The position numbers and the translations under genes were made by a program. Below the pieces are notes generated by a model that ran no database searches, was not told where the DNA came from, and saw only the letters and a program-made list of their open reading frames with translations. Positions 1 to 7,460 of a stretch of 64,000 bases of DNA are shown here, piece after piece. Position 1 is the first letter of the stretch; every line of letters begins with the position of its first letter. The stretch is from positions 3,126,001-3,190,000 of the forward strand of contig NZ_CP068439.1 in assembly GCF_016757735.1 (NCBI RefSeq), written 5' to 3'. Source of the stretch: Aequorivita iocasae (lineage in GTDB: Bacteria; Bacteroidota; Bacteroidia; Flavobacteriales; Flavobacteriaceae).

Positions 1-1
1 C

Positions 2-280
2 TTCAAACCAAACCGTGCCCTGATTGAAATTGAGAACATTAATCATCGTCCCGTAAAACTAAAAGCCTTTGACCTCCAGGACGGAAGTGAAGGGATTTAT
101 GTGGAAAACAGTTTCCGTGCTGATGTGAGCCGCGAGGTCGTGGATGACATTGTGGGAGACATCAATATAGCAGGGGTTCCACAGGTTAGTGGAATCCAAA
201 AAGTATTTCGTAAGAACCAAAGAACGGTCAAGGTTACCGTGACCAATAATTACAAACTCATTCTAAAACCAGCGTTATGA
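2..280 (+). CDS. traM: Conjugative transposon protein TraM, C-terminal part
   Basis: The window opens inside a reading frame that gives about 92 residues and stops at 278-280. The fragment contains the segment GIYVENSFRADVSREVVDD and ends in a beta-rich tail, which I recognise as the end of the TraM protein of Bacteroidota conjugative transposons, a component of the type IV-like mating apparatus in the cell envelope. The stop codon overlaps the ATG of the next gene (ATGA), so the two are translationally coupled, in the traM-traN order normal for these elements. The 5' part lies outside the window. Identification rests on family memory plus the adjacent traN. Confidence 0.75.
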   Translation, partial: FKPNRALIEIENINHRPVKLKAFDLQDGSEGIYVENSFRADVSREVVDDIVGDINIAGVPQVSGIQKVFRKNQRTVKVTVTNNYKLILKPAL

Positions 281-1110
281 AAAATTCAATTTTATTGGGA
301 AGTTTATTCCTTGCCAGCTTCTTTATGGAGGCCCAAAACACGGCCCCGCTCGACACCATCTTTGCCAACGACCAAAAGAACGTTGCGCTCTTTTTCCCAA
401 ATCCTATTCGACAAGGAATTACGGGTGCGGACAACTTTGTTTTCACGTATAATCGAGAAAAAGAACAATTCTTTGGATTGCTTCAGGCCAAGCCTGGAAA
501 GGCAAGTAATTTGCTCGTAATCAATACAAATGGCTCAATTTTTTCGTATATTGTTAGCTATAGGGAGCAACTGGAAAAGCTGAATTATTTTGTTCCACAG
601 TCCGAGAGTATCGGTTTTGAACAACCAAAATTTACAGAGGGTTCTGATTCTACTAATATTGCCAATCTGTTCACGGACAAAACATTTTACTACGAAAGGT
701 TTTGCTCTTATCTGTTGACCAGAAAACAAAGAATTGGGAGTATCCAAAAACGTAAAAACGGTATTATTCTCAGTTTGGAAAACATAGTTTTTGATAAGGA
801 AGAACTTTATTTCGTAATTAAAATTCAAAACAAATCTTCCTTAGATTACGATTTGAACTTCTTGGATATTTCGACCCAAACCAGAAAACAGGGAAAAAAG
901 AAATCATTACAGCGAATTTCACAGTTTCCTAATTTTAAATATGATGTTCCTACGAAGGTTGCCGAGAAACAAATAAAAAGGATGGTTTATGTTCTTCCCA
1001 AGTTTTCATTGAGCAATGACAAAATGGTAGTTTTGAAACTGAATGAAAAAAATGGAGAACGAAATATAAAATTGAAAGTCTCAAATAAATATATCAATAA
1101 CCCAAATTGA
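277..1110 (+). CDS. traN: Conjugative transposon protein TraN (DUF4138)
   Basis: This 277-residue protein has a cleavable signal peptide (residues 1-19, ending MEAQ) followed by a DUF4138-type beta-rich domain; the segment NVALFFPNPIRQGITGADNFVFTYN is characteristic of TraN of Bacteroidota conjugative transposons. TraN is an exported component of the mating-pair apparatus. Its ATG lies inside the traM stop (ATGA), so it is the distal gene of the transfer operon. The length fits the family. After it comes a small lipoprotein gene 7 bases downstream, and then the operon stops against oppositely oriented cargo genes. The family assignment is fairly sure; the exact role in the channel is known only by analogy. 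Confidence 0.85.
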   Translation: MKNSILLGSLFLASFFMEAQNTAPLDTIFANDQKNVALFFPNPIRQGITGADNFVFTYNREKEQFFGLLQAKPGKASNLLVINTNGSIFSYIVSYREQLEKLNYFVPQSESIGFEQPKFTEGSDSTNIANLFTDKTFYYERFCSYLLTRKQRIGSIQKRKNGIILSLENIVFDKEELYFVIKIQNKSSLDYDLNFLDISTQTRKQGKKKSLQRISQFPNFKYDVPTKVAEKQIKRMVYVLPKFSLSNDKMVVLKLNEKNGERNIKLKVSNKYINNPN

Positions 1111-1117
1111 AACTTAT

Positions 1118-1492
1118 ATGAAAAATTTAGCGTTAATACTTCTGCTACTTGTTGGTGCAGCTTGCTCCCAACAAAACCTGTCCCCTACTGAAACCGCCAA
1201 AATTGTTGTGGAAAGCTTTTATAGTAAAGACAATCAGAAATTGAAAGAATACACAACTGTTGAAAGCTATGAATCATTCTTGGCAATACAGGATATAATG
1301 ACCGCAAACACTTCCGGAAAATCAAACTTTAAAGTATTGCAGGAAAAAGTTGATGGAGATATTGCTTGGGTCCAGTTTTCTACTTCGTTTGAGGAGAAAC
1401 CTGAGACTTTTAAGCTTGTAAAGGAAAATGGACAATGGAAGGTTACGGAAAAAGATTTAAAGGAAAAGGACCATTTTGAGATAAAAGATTAG
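1118..1492 (+). CDS. Small lipoprotein, DUF4878/NTF2-like
   Basis: This 124-residue protein begins with a lipoprotein signal (hydrophobic stretch to VGAAC, acylated Cys about residue 16). The remaining roughly 105 residues have the pattern of the DUF4878 / SnoaL-like NTF2 fold: an early helix with VESFYSKDNQKLKEYT, and a closing strand pair ETFKLVKENGQWKVTEK, typical of small envelope lipoproteins. It starts 7 bases after traN and probably belongs to the same transcript, which would place it at the envelope beside the mating apparatus. Its 3' end overlaps the convergent CD-NTase gene by 4 bases. Its function in transfer is unknown; it could equally be the last gene of the backbone before cargo insertion. 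Confidence 0.6.
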   Translation: MKNLALILLLLVGAACSQQNLSPTETAKIVVESFYSKDNQKLKEYTTVESYESFLAIQDIMTANTSGKSNFKVLQEKVDGDIAWVQFSTSFEEKPETFKLVKENGQWKVTEKDLKEKDHFEIKD

Positions 1493-3120
1493 TGCTTAAT
1501 CTCGTTAGCCAACCAAATTCCATATTTTTTCCAAAGCTCGTACATTACTAGCCATTCTGATATCCAAGGAATTATATCAACAAAATTTAATTCTAGATGT
1601 TGTGGTAAATCTTTTGGGTAATAAAGACAAAGACTATTTCCAGGATATAAATGCGGTGTCGTTCCGAATTTAATTTTACTATCGTTCAAAATAAATACCC
1701 TTTCTTTTCTACCAGTGTCGTTAATATCATAACTAACAAGTATTTCATATTCTTTTTTGCAGCCTTTAGGTTTAATTTTGCCCTTGCCCAAAAGTTTGCC
1801 GTCTTTAACTACAGTTTGTAACCAAGGAAAGTTTTTATCAACATATTCCTTTTGAATGTATGGCGCAATATAATTCTTTGAAAATATTGTATGTTGTCTT
1901 GGACGAATGTCTATTTCCACACTCCCATAATTACGGTTGGGTTTACTTTTATATCCGTGGGTTTCAGTAATATTCCCGCCCCCATCTACATAATTATTTC
2001 CCGATAAAATAATAAGACCAGCTTTTTCAAGAGTGTTTGATTTTGTTGATGCCAAACTCTCCAGTTGTGCTTTTAAAATAGTCTTTGTTCTTGTACTACC
2101 GAATAAATCCTCTGCCACACCAAAATCACCATTTTTTAGACGCTCCCAATTTTCCTTAAAACTTCTTGCAAATGTAATAAACTGAATATAGTACTCATTA
2201 TCTTTATCCCATTTCTCTGTAAAATCTTCGTCTTCATTCACAGGGTTTAAAACCTTGATTCTGTTATAAACACCACTACTTTCGTATAACATCTCATAGG
2301 CACTATATCTCCTTAAAATTTTATTTAGAACGTTATCAATGGTTTCATAAATAGACGCTTCACCATCGTAAAATTGCCCAAAAATCGTTGTAAGAACTAT
2401 ACTGGAAGTTCGATATTTTGGTTTATTTGCAAAAAAGATATCCCGATAACGTTTTGTGAGTTGCACAGAGCGTTTCAATGGCTCTTTGTCATAATAGTCC
2501 TCATTTGGCAAATCTTCTTGTTCTGCTTTTGCTTCGGAAAGGGCAATATATCCACTAAATGCTTTCTTCAATAAAGTTTCTCGAACGTTTTCTGCTCTGT
2601 CCAAAAACCATTTTGAGTATCCTTTTGGGAATGATGAAGTCCAAGATGCCAGTTCTCTGTCGGGAACCATCAATTTATCTTCTGTTTCAATGATTATACA
2701 ACCGGGAAGTATATCGAGGTGAAAATCACCCTCGTAGTTTATTCTCGCACATCGATTTTTTTCAATTAGCTTTGGTTTGTAAAGTTGGTTGTTTTTGAAT
2801 ACCCGGATGAGATGATTATAAATCTCTGATGAAGTATAAATATGGTATGACTCTCTGATTTGGACTACTATATCCAAATCAAATTCATCTTGGCCAATGG
2901 GTTTTGTAGTCGTACCTATCGCTTTTGAACCTTGTGGATATACCACAAAGTCCACTTTGGAAAAAAATATTGGATCTGCCTTTAATACATCATAAATTGC
3001 ATTGTAAGCGGATTCCATTCTTTTGGAACGTGATTCATCAAGTTCAAGCGATTCAGCGAGTCTTGCAAGTAAGTCTTCTCTTTGAAAACCGTGGTTGTAT
3101 AAATATTCTTGAAAATTCAT
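1489..3120 (-). CDS. CD-NTase, cyclic oligonucleotide synthase (CBASS)
   Basis: This 543-residue protein carries the nucleotidyltransferase signature of the CD-NTase (SMODS/cGAS-like) family: GS at residues 64-65, the metal-binding pair in FDLDIVV (D81, D83) and a third acidic residue in FHLDILPG (D136). The helical N-terminus and long alpha-helical C-terminal half fit the family. CD-NTases make cyclic di- or trinucleotide alarmones on phage infection, and these activate a cell-killing effector. It is the last gene of a minus-strand operon, starting 1 base from the stop of the two-TM NUDIX gene, its likely effector. The unusually long C-terminal region (residues 300-543) may hold an additional substrate or trigger domain. 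The product nucleotide cannot be told from sequence. Confidence 0.85.
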   Translation of the reverse strand: MNFQEYLYNHGFQREDLLARLAESLELDESRSKRMESAYNAIYDVLKADPIFFSKVDFVVYPQGSKAIGTTTKPIGQDEFDLDIVVQIRESYHIYTSSEIYNHLIRVFKNNQLYKPKLIEKNRCARINYEGDFHLDILPGCIIIETEDKLMVPDRELASWTSSFPKGYSKWFLDRAENVRETLLKKAFSGYIALSEAKAEQEDLPNEDYYDKEPLKRSVQLTKRYRDIFFANKPKYRTSSIVLTTIFGQFYDGEASIYETIDNVLNKILRRYSAYEMLYESSGVYNRIKVLNPVNEDEDFTEKWDKDNEYYIQFITFARSFKENWERLKNGDFGVAEDLFGSTRTKTILKAQLESLASTKSNTLEKAGLIILSGNNYVDGGGNITETHGYKSKPNRNYGSVEIDIRPRQHTIFSKNYIAPYIQKEYVDKNFPWLQTVVKDGKLLGKGKIKPKGCKKEYEILVSYDINDTGRKERVFILNDSKIKFGTTPHLYPGNSLCLYYPKDLPQHLELNFVDIIPWISEWLVMYELWKKYGIWLANEIKH

Positions 3121-3948
3121 TTATATTGTAAATTTGGCGTGTTGTCCTATTTTAAGTTTGTGATTGTTAAAGCATTCTTTTTCAATTTCATCTTTAGTTA
3201 CGAATGCGTATTTTTTGGTAAATCTGTTTGCATCCAATAAATTATTGAACTGGTTAAGTTGATCTTGGTTGAGTTCAATCTGAAAAATATCGTATATCAA
3301 CGTATGATATGTCTCATCGCTAAACCTATTCTGTTTATTGAGAATATTCTCGTGAGTACCAAGATATTCAGCCCGTATGGTTTTAAAGTTTTCCGGCTTT
3401 AAAATTTTGGTTTCAACCAATTCTTCAAAAAATTCTCTCCACACACCAATTTCTCTATCTTTTCTTGACTTAAACCACTGTATAATATTGGGAATATGTT
3501 TTGCCCTTACAAAAAAGCGCAAGTCCTTCGGATTCTTGATGTCTGATTTTGGATAAGCTTCCCATTCTTTATAAGTATCCTTATTGCCAACCAATTTATA
3601 TACGCCTCCAACAGGTTGGTACTGATTAATTTTAGAACCTTTCACTAAAAAATATAGCTCATTTCCCTGTATTTTTATCCGAAGCAAATAGCTCAATGAC
3701 ACATACACTTTTTTGTTTGGAATTAAGAGAGAACATTTTAAGGCTATCCAAAAATATTTGCCTTGACATTTTATGGTTTCGTAAATCCCCATCAAGCAGG
3801 CCGTAATAATTGCAATTGCAAATGCTACCAAAATTTCCTTATGAAAATCTGTTACTGGATTAAGGAAAAAATACCTATAAATTAAGTAGCCGATTGCTAA
3901 ACAAAAACCGACGACGTAACCAAAAAATCTTTTTAATTCACTACTCAT
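3121..3948 (-). CDS. Two-TM SMODS-associated NUDIX effector (Cap16-like)
   Basis: This 275-residue protein starts with two transmembrane helices (about residues 8-28 and 37-56) followed by a cytoplasmic NUDIX-type domain with QPVGGVYK near residue 111 and the NUDIX-box core REFFEELVE at 171-179. This architecture is the SMODS-associated NUDIX protein, a membrane CBASS effector class; NUDIX here is thought to sense the cyclic nucleotide and the TM pair to damage the inner membrane. It sits between the LRAT-like gene (8-base overlap) and the CD-NTase gene (start and stop abutting), so stoichiometric co-expression is expected. The full NUDIX catalytic consensus is only partly kept, which would suit a sensor rather than a hydrolase; that last point is inference. 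Confidence 0.75.
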   Translation of the reverse strand: MSSELKRFFGYVVGFCLAIGYLIYRYFFLNPVTDFHKEILVAFAIAIITACLMGIYETIKCQGKYFWIALKCSLLIPNKKVYVSLSYLLRIKIQGNELYFLVKGSKINQYQPVGGVYKLVGNKDTYKEWEAYPKSDIKNPKDLRFFVRAKHIPNIIQWFKSRKDREIGVWREFFEELVETKILKPENFKTIRAEYLGTHENILNKQNRFSDETYHTLIYDIFQIELNQDQLNQFNNLLDANRFTKKYAFVTKDEIEKECFNNHKLKIGQHAKFTI

Positions 3949-4357
3949 CCCTTGCCATCACTTTTAAGGCAATTGCACCTGCCAGAATAAGAAAACCGGT
4001 CGTCACTTGACTACTTTCTGCTTTACCGAACTGAACCCAATTTGCAAAGTGTTCACAGTTAAAATTTAACAAACTGTACCTGTTACCTAATTTAGAATAA
4101 GCCCTATGAATTGCTAATTGCCGTTGAAATATTGTTCCATTGAACGGCCTAACGCCTATTGGTTCATAATCTTGTAGTAATCTCATTAATTCGTGATGAT
4201 GCAATTCTTTTACTCCATCAATAAGATTACCAATAAATCGGTTATCTCCAACATACACTATGTAATGATTAAGAATTCTACCGAATCCAGTACGTTTTTT
4301 AGCAATAATTACATCCCCTGGCGAAAGACCAGAGAGATTATATAATGTATTTATCAT
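3941..4357 (-). CDS. LRAT-domain (NlpC/P60-like) membrane-anchored protein
   Basis: This 138-residue protein shows the LRAT/H-rev107 fold signature: an early catalytic His in LNHYIVYVGDN (H31) and the hallmark NCEHFANW at residues 100-107 with nucleophile C101. A hydrophobic C-terminal tail (about 117-134) should anchor it in the membrane. LRAT-family proteins are thiol acyltransferases or phospholipases acting on membrane lipids. It overlaps the two-TM NUDIX gene by 8 bases and shares its operon with the CD-NTase, so it may be a second effector or a modifier of the CBASS response; that role is inference. It could alternatively be a lipid-modifying accessory protein of the ICE. Confidence 0.75.
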   Translation of the reverse strand: MINTLYNLSGLSPGDVIIAKKRTGFGRILNHYIVYVGDNRFIGNLIDGVKELHHHELMRLLQDYEPIGVRPFNGTIFQRQLAIHRAYSKLGNRYSLLNFNCEHFANWVQFGKAESSQVTTGFLILAGAIALKVMARDE

Positions 4358-4360
4358 ATT

Positions 4361-4534
4361 TTATTTTTCTTTTCTGACCCCTTTAAACTTTCCGCCAGTT
4401 GTTTTCACGTCCATAAATTGACCGTTTTCGCCATTTCTTTTTACGTACAAGTTTGTTTTTGGGTTAAGGACTTGTGACCTTTGTTTTACAGCTCCTTTTC
4501 GAGCATTGTCTCCCATTGGTTTATTTTTTGCCAT
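4361..4534 (-). CDS. Small basic protein (57 aa), first gene of CBASS-like operon
   Basis: This frame of 57 codons begins with MAKNKPMGDNARKGAVKQRS and ends GGKFKGVRKEK. It is very Lys/Arg/Gly-rich with no hydrophobic stretch. I recognise the pattern MGD-x-RKGAVxxRSQ...NP.T..YVKR...G.FMD.K...KFKGVRKE as a widespread small conserved protein of unknown function in many bacteria, often near variable or mobile genes. Here it directly precedes the LRAT gene, 3 bases away, as the first gene of the four-gene minus-strand operon. Nucleic-acid binding is plausible from its charge but unproven. Confidence 0.7.
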   Translation of the reverse strand: MAKNKPMGDNARKGAVKQRSQVLNPKTNLYVKRNGENGQFMDVKTTGGKFKGVRKEK

Positions 4535-4640
4535 CTTAAAATTTGTTAAAAATTATTATTAGTTTTACGCGAGCGTGTTACTACCCTTAATACGCTCAAC
4601 CGTTCCCAACGCTTTTGCGTACAGTTAATGAACCAACTAA

Positions 4641-5309
4641 ATGTCTGACTGGACTATACTTAAAGATGAAGAAACCCTACAATTGACTGAACTTTATCAG
4701 GATAAAGGTAATCCCGATTCTTTACGGGAAAACGCATTTCACGCTTTATGTCATAGATTTAAGAAAGATGTGTTGAACAAATGCGAAATCACTTCTAAAA
4801 GATTTGGTCACGACATTACGGTCGCTGAATTAGTTGCCACCGCTACATTCTCTTCATATGCAAAAAAGGGGGACTTCCAAATAAATAAGGCAAGGAAAAA
4901 AAATGTGGATGATGCTTTTAAAAATTATTTATATAAAATTGCGAGAAATGAGTTTACAAACTATTATCGTCAACAGCAACGGAAAATTAACAATCCTTAT
5001 GACGGGTCAGAAGAAATTGTAACTGAATTGCCTAATCTAAAGGGTGTGCAACTCAATATGGAACAGGCTATTATCATCAAAGCAATAGAATCACTAACCC
5101 CAGCCCAAAGAACTGTTTATTTAACTTACACCAAGTATGAGAAGTTAGGATTTAATCTTCCTAAAAAACTTCGTGAAGAACTCCGCGCTCATTTAGGTGG
5201 AATTGAACAATCCACTATTCGTACTTATAAAAAGGAAGCGCTTGAAAAGATTAAAAGTTATAAGGAAGTAATGAAATTAACTCAAGAATTATCTGATGGA
5301 AAAGTCTAA
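4641..5309 (+). CDS. Sigma-70-family (ECF-like) transcription factor
   Basis: This 222-residue protein resembles ECF sigma factors. A region-2-like helical segment at about residues 70-120 contains FKNYLYKIARNEFTNYYRQQQRK, and a region-4-like helix-turn-helix in the last 80 residues contains SLTPAQRTVYLTYTKYEKLGF followed by a recognition-helix-like STIRTYKKEALEKIKSY. Match to classical ECF motifs is loose, so it may be a divergent sigma or a sigma-derived DNA-binding protein. It is transcribed away from the CBASS-like operon across a roughly 105-base divergent gap and overlaps the next gene by 14 bases. It could control the element or act with its overlapping partner. No anti-sigma factor with a membrane segment is visible. 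Confidence 0.55.
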   Translation: MSDWTILKDEETLQLTELYQDKGNPDSLRENAFHALCHRFKKDVLNKCEITSKRFGHDITVAELVATATFSSYAKKGDFQINKARKKNVDDAFKNYLYKIARNEFTNYYRQQQRKINNPYDGSEEIVTELPNLKGVQLNMEQAIIIKAIESLTPAQRTVYLTYTKYEKLGFNLPKKLREELRAHLGGIEQSTIRTYKKEALEKIKSYKEVMKLTQELSDGKV

Positions 5310-6027
5310 AATAGATGAAATACTAGGTTCTTTAGGTTTTGGTTTACCTGAAAATAAAATTGAAATAAAAGCATTTGACGAAAGTTTTAGAAATTATCAG
5401 TTTGAGGCAGACGAAACTAAAATTAATTCAGAAGAGATTCTAAAAAATTTACGGCCTAAAATAAAACCTACTAATATTGATTTTCATCGTAGAACAGTTT
5501 TAGCCGCTGAAATTGTATTTAAACTTCATAAAGAAAACACTTTAGGACATCTTAAACTCCAAAAGTTAATATACCTATGCCAGCATTCAACACAAATGAA
5601 TCTGCATACGAATTTTCTCAAACAGGCAATGGGCCCTTATGACAATCGATTGATGCGGTCATTGGATAAAAAATTTAGAGAAAATCAGTGGTTTACTTTT
5701 TCCTCAAACGACTACCTTAAGTATCAGCCGTTAGAAAAAGTTGGTGGTCATAGAGAATGGTATGAACGTTATTTTTCAAACGAGCTTTCTGACATCGATT
5801 TTATTATTGAAAAATTTAGAAAATTTAGAACTAGAAATGTAGAGTTAATCGCTACAGTTTTTGCTTGTTGGAAAGAAATTATAGAAGAAAAACAACTTCT
5901 CAATGATGACATTTTAATAAAGAAATTTTATGCTTGGCATCCAGATAAATCCAAATATCAAAGACAGGAAATACTTGATACTATAGATTGGATGAATAAT
6001 GAAGGATTTTATCCCTCAAGTAATTAA
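5296..6027 (+). CDS. Panacea/DUF4065-like protein
   Basis: This 243-residue protein has a central segment of about 100 residues beginning LGHLKLQKLIYLCQ and including MGPYDNRLMRSLDKKF, which follows the pattern of Panacea/DUF4065 domains (KLQKLLYxxQ ... GP... ) found in antitoxins and in restriction-associated proteins. The first 60 residues are charged and probably flexible. The gene overlaps the sigma-like gene by 14 bases, indicating tight coupling, and converges with the AlbA_2 gene (4-base overlap). A toxin-antitoxin or regulator/partner pair with the upstream sigma-like protein is a reasonable guess. The fold assignment is from pattern only; no catalytic residues are evident. Confidence 0.45.
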   Translation: MEKSKIDEILGSLGFGLPENKIEIKAFDESFRNYQFEADETKINSEEILKNLRPKIKPTNIDFHRRTVLAAEIVFKLHKENTLGHLKLQKLIYLCQHSTQMNLHTNFLKQAMGPYDNRLMRSLDKKFRENQWFTFSSNDYLKYQPLEKVGGHREWYERYFSNELSDIDFIIEKFRKFRTRNVELIATVFACWKEIIEEKQLLNDDILIKKFYAWHPDKSKYQRQEILDTIDWMNNEGFYPSSN

Positions 6028-7406
6028 GATTTATCTTCCACATTTACCTGCCAATATCCGCGAGTTCCACCTATGCGTTCTATATATCCAGCTTCTTTTA
6101 GATTATTTAGGTGCTTTTGAATAGCAGATTCATTTATATGAAGAACCTCTGCAATTCCAGAACGACTTATCCTATTATCTACGTATATAAGTTTTAGTAT
6201 TTGCTTTTGTCTTTGTGTTAATTCAGAATTAGCATCTATTGCTTTTTCAGTTTCCTTATTTATTTGACCACCTTTTTGACCACCCATTTGACCACCTATT
6301 TCATTACCATCAGCATCATCTTTATTAACAGCAGTTTCTTTTGCCATAAAAGTCATTCGAAGAAAATTTTCGCTAAAGCTAAAACTTTCCTTTCCATAGT
6401 GTTCCAAGATGCGAGGTATGCCAGAACCCAGCTGTTCCACCAATTCCAAATCTTTAAAAACACGCATCAGTTCCTTATTCCGCGGAACGGAAAAGCCTTC
6501 AAAAAATTCCTGTTTGCTCAAACCTTCCGGTAAACCACCAGCAGATGTAATCTCAATTCGGTCTGAAAAGATTTCGAACTTTGGGGTAATTTCATTTGTA
6601 TAGTCATTATGCACAAAGGCATTGATGATGGCCTCGCGTAAGGCAATGGGATTCCAAAGATTGTTCTGTTTTCGTTCTTTGGATGTAATTTTAGTATTGG
6701 TTCTATTTTCTACGGCAATCTTATCGATGACTTGCTTCGTTGCTTTTACCAAACTTTCGTGTCCATATTCGTTGCTTTCTATGAGATCAGCACGATTGGC
6801 ACCTGAATATTTGGCAACTTTTATAGAGGTATTGTTTTTGTCCGCCAATAAATAGGCTGCATAATTGTATAAACCATCTTCAGTAAGCAATTCCAGATTT
6901 TTCGCAAAATTATTACCAAGATTATAACCCGATTCCTGATAGTATATCTTTAATTGACTAAAGGTTAAATCTTGCCTATTTGCCTTGATTTTACTTATGG
7001 AATTACGGGTTCGGCTGGCAAAAAGCTCATCAATCATCTTTTGGGGCATAGGTTCTGCGGCAGACCCTAAACGGATAAAACATCCCTTTTCACTCATCCC
7101 ATATTTTTTGAGATGATAGGGCTTTTCCGGGCCACTGGCGACAATGACTTTGAGGATGTCCTTTCCTTCCCTAACTTCACTCACGATGTCGAACAGCCCC
7201 ATTGCAGAAGGACGAATGTTGTTTTTTAACCTGTCTTTTATTTTGAGTTGGCCTCCATCAGCATCCGCCAATCCGTAAGTGTTTCCATTTTTATCGACAC
7301 CAATGTATACAATACCGCCTTCACGATAGTTCAGGAAAGCAACGACCTCTTTTTCAAGACCATCGGACAATTCTCGTTTGTATTCTATTCGGTTGGTTTC
7401 TGGCAT
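6024..7406 (-). CDS. AlbA_2/Schlafen-type ATP-binding transcriptional regulator
   Basis: This 460-residue protein has the classic order of the AlbA_2 (AAA_4, Schlafen-like) family. The N-terminal AlbA_2 domain (residues 5-130) contains VAFLNYREGGIVYIGVDKNG. A middle ATP-binding HATPase_c_4-type domain contains LREAIINAFVHNDY, then FEIFSDRIEITSAGGLPEGL and GSGIPRI. A Gly-Gln spacer (GGQMGGQKGGQ) follows, then a winged-helix domain from about 400 to 460 (LTQRQKQILKLIYVDNRISRSGIAEVLH). Such proteins are putative DNA-binding regulators found on mobile elements. It lies 54 bases downstream of mobC on the same strand and may be its last operon member. Length is normal and complete; its target is unknown. 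Confidence 0.8.
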   Translation of the reverse strand: MPETNRIEYKRELSDGLEKEVVAFLNYREGGIVYIGVDKNGNTYGLADADGGQLKIKDRLKNNIRPSAMGLFDIVSEVREGKDILKVIVASGPEKPYHLKKYGMSEKGCFIRLGSAAEPMPQKMIDELFASRTRNSISKIKANRQDLTFSQLKIYYQESGYNLGNNFAKNLELLTEDGLYNYAAYLLADKNNTSIKVAKYSGANRADLIESNEYGHESLVKATKQVIDKIAVENRTNTKITSKERKQNNLWNPIALREAIINAFVHNDYTNEITPKFEIFSDRIEITSAGGLPEGLSKQEFFEGFSVPRNKELMRVFKDLELVEQLGSGIPRILEHYGKESFSFSENFLRMTFMAKETAVNKDDADGNEIGGQMGGQKGGQINKETEKAIDANSELTQRQKQILKLIYVDNRISRSGIAEVLHINESAIQKHLNNLKEAGYIERIGGTRGYWQVNVEDKS

Positions 7407-7460
7407 ATAAATTTGAATTCCTTTTCTACCCGAAATTTTAAAAGCATTTGGATAAAGATA

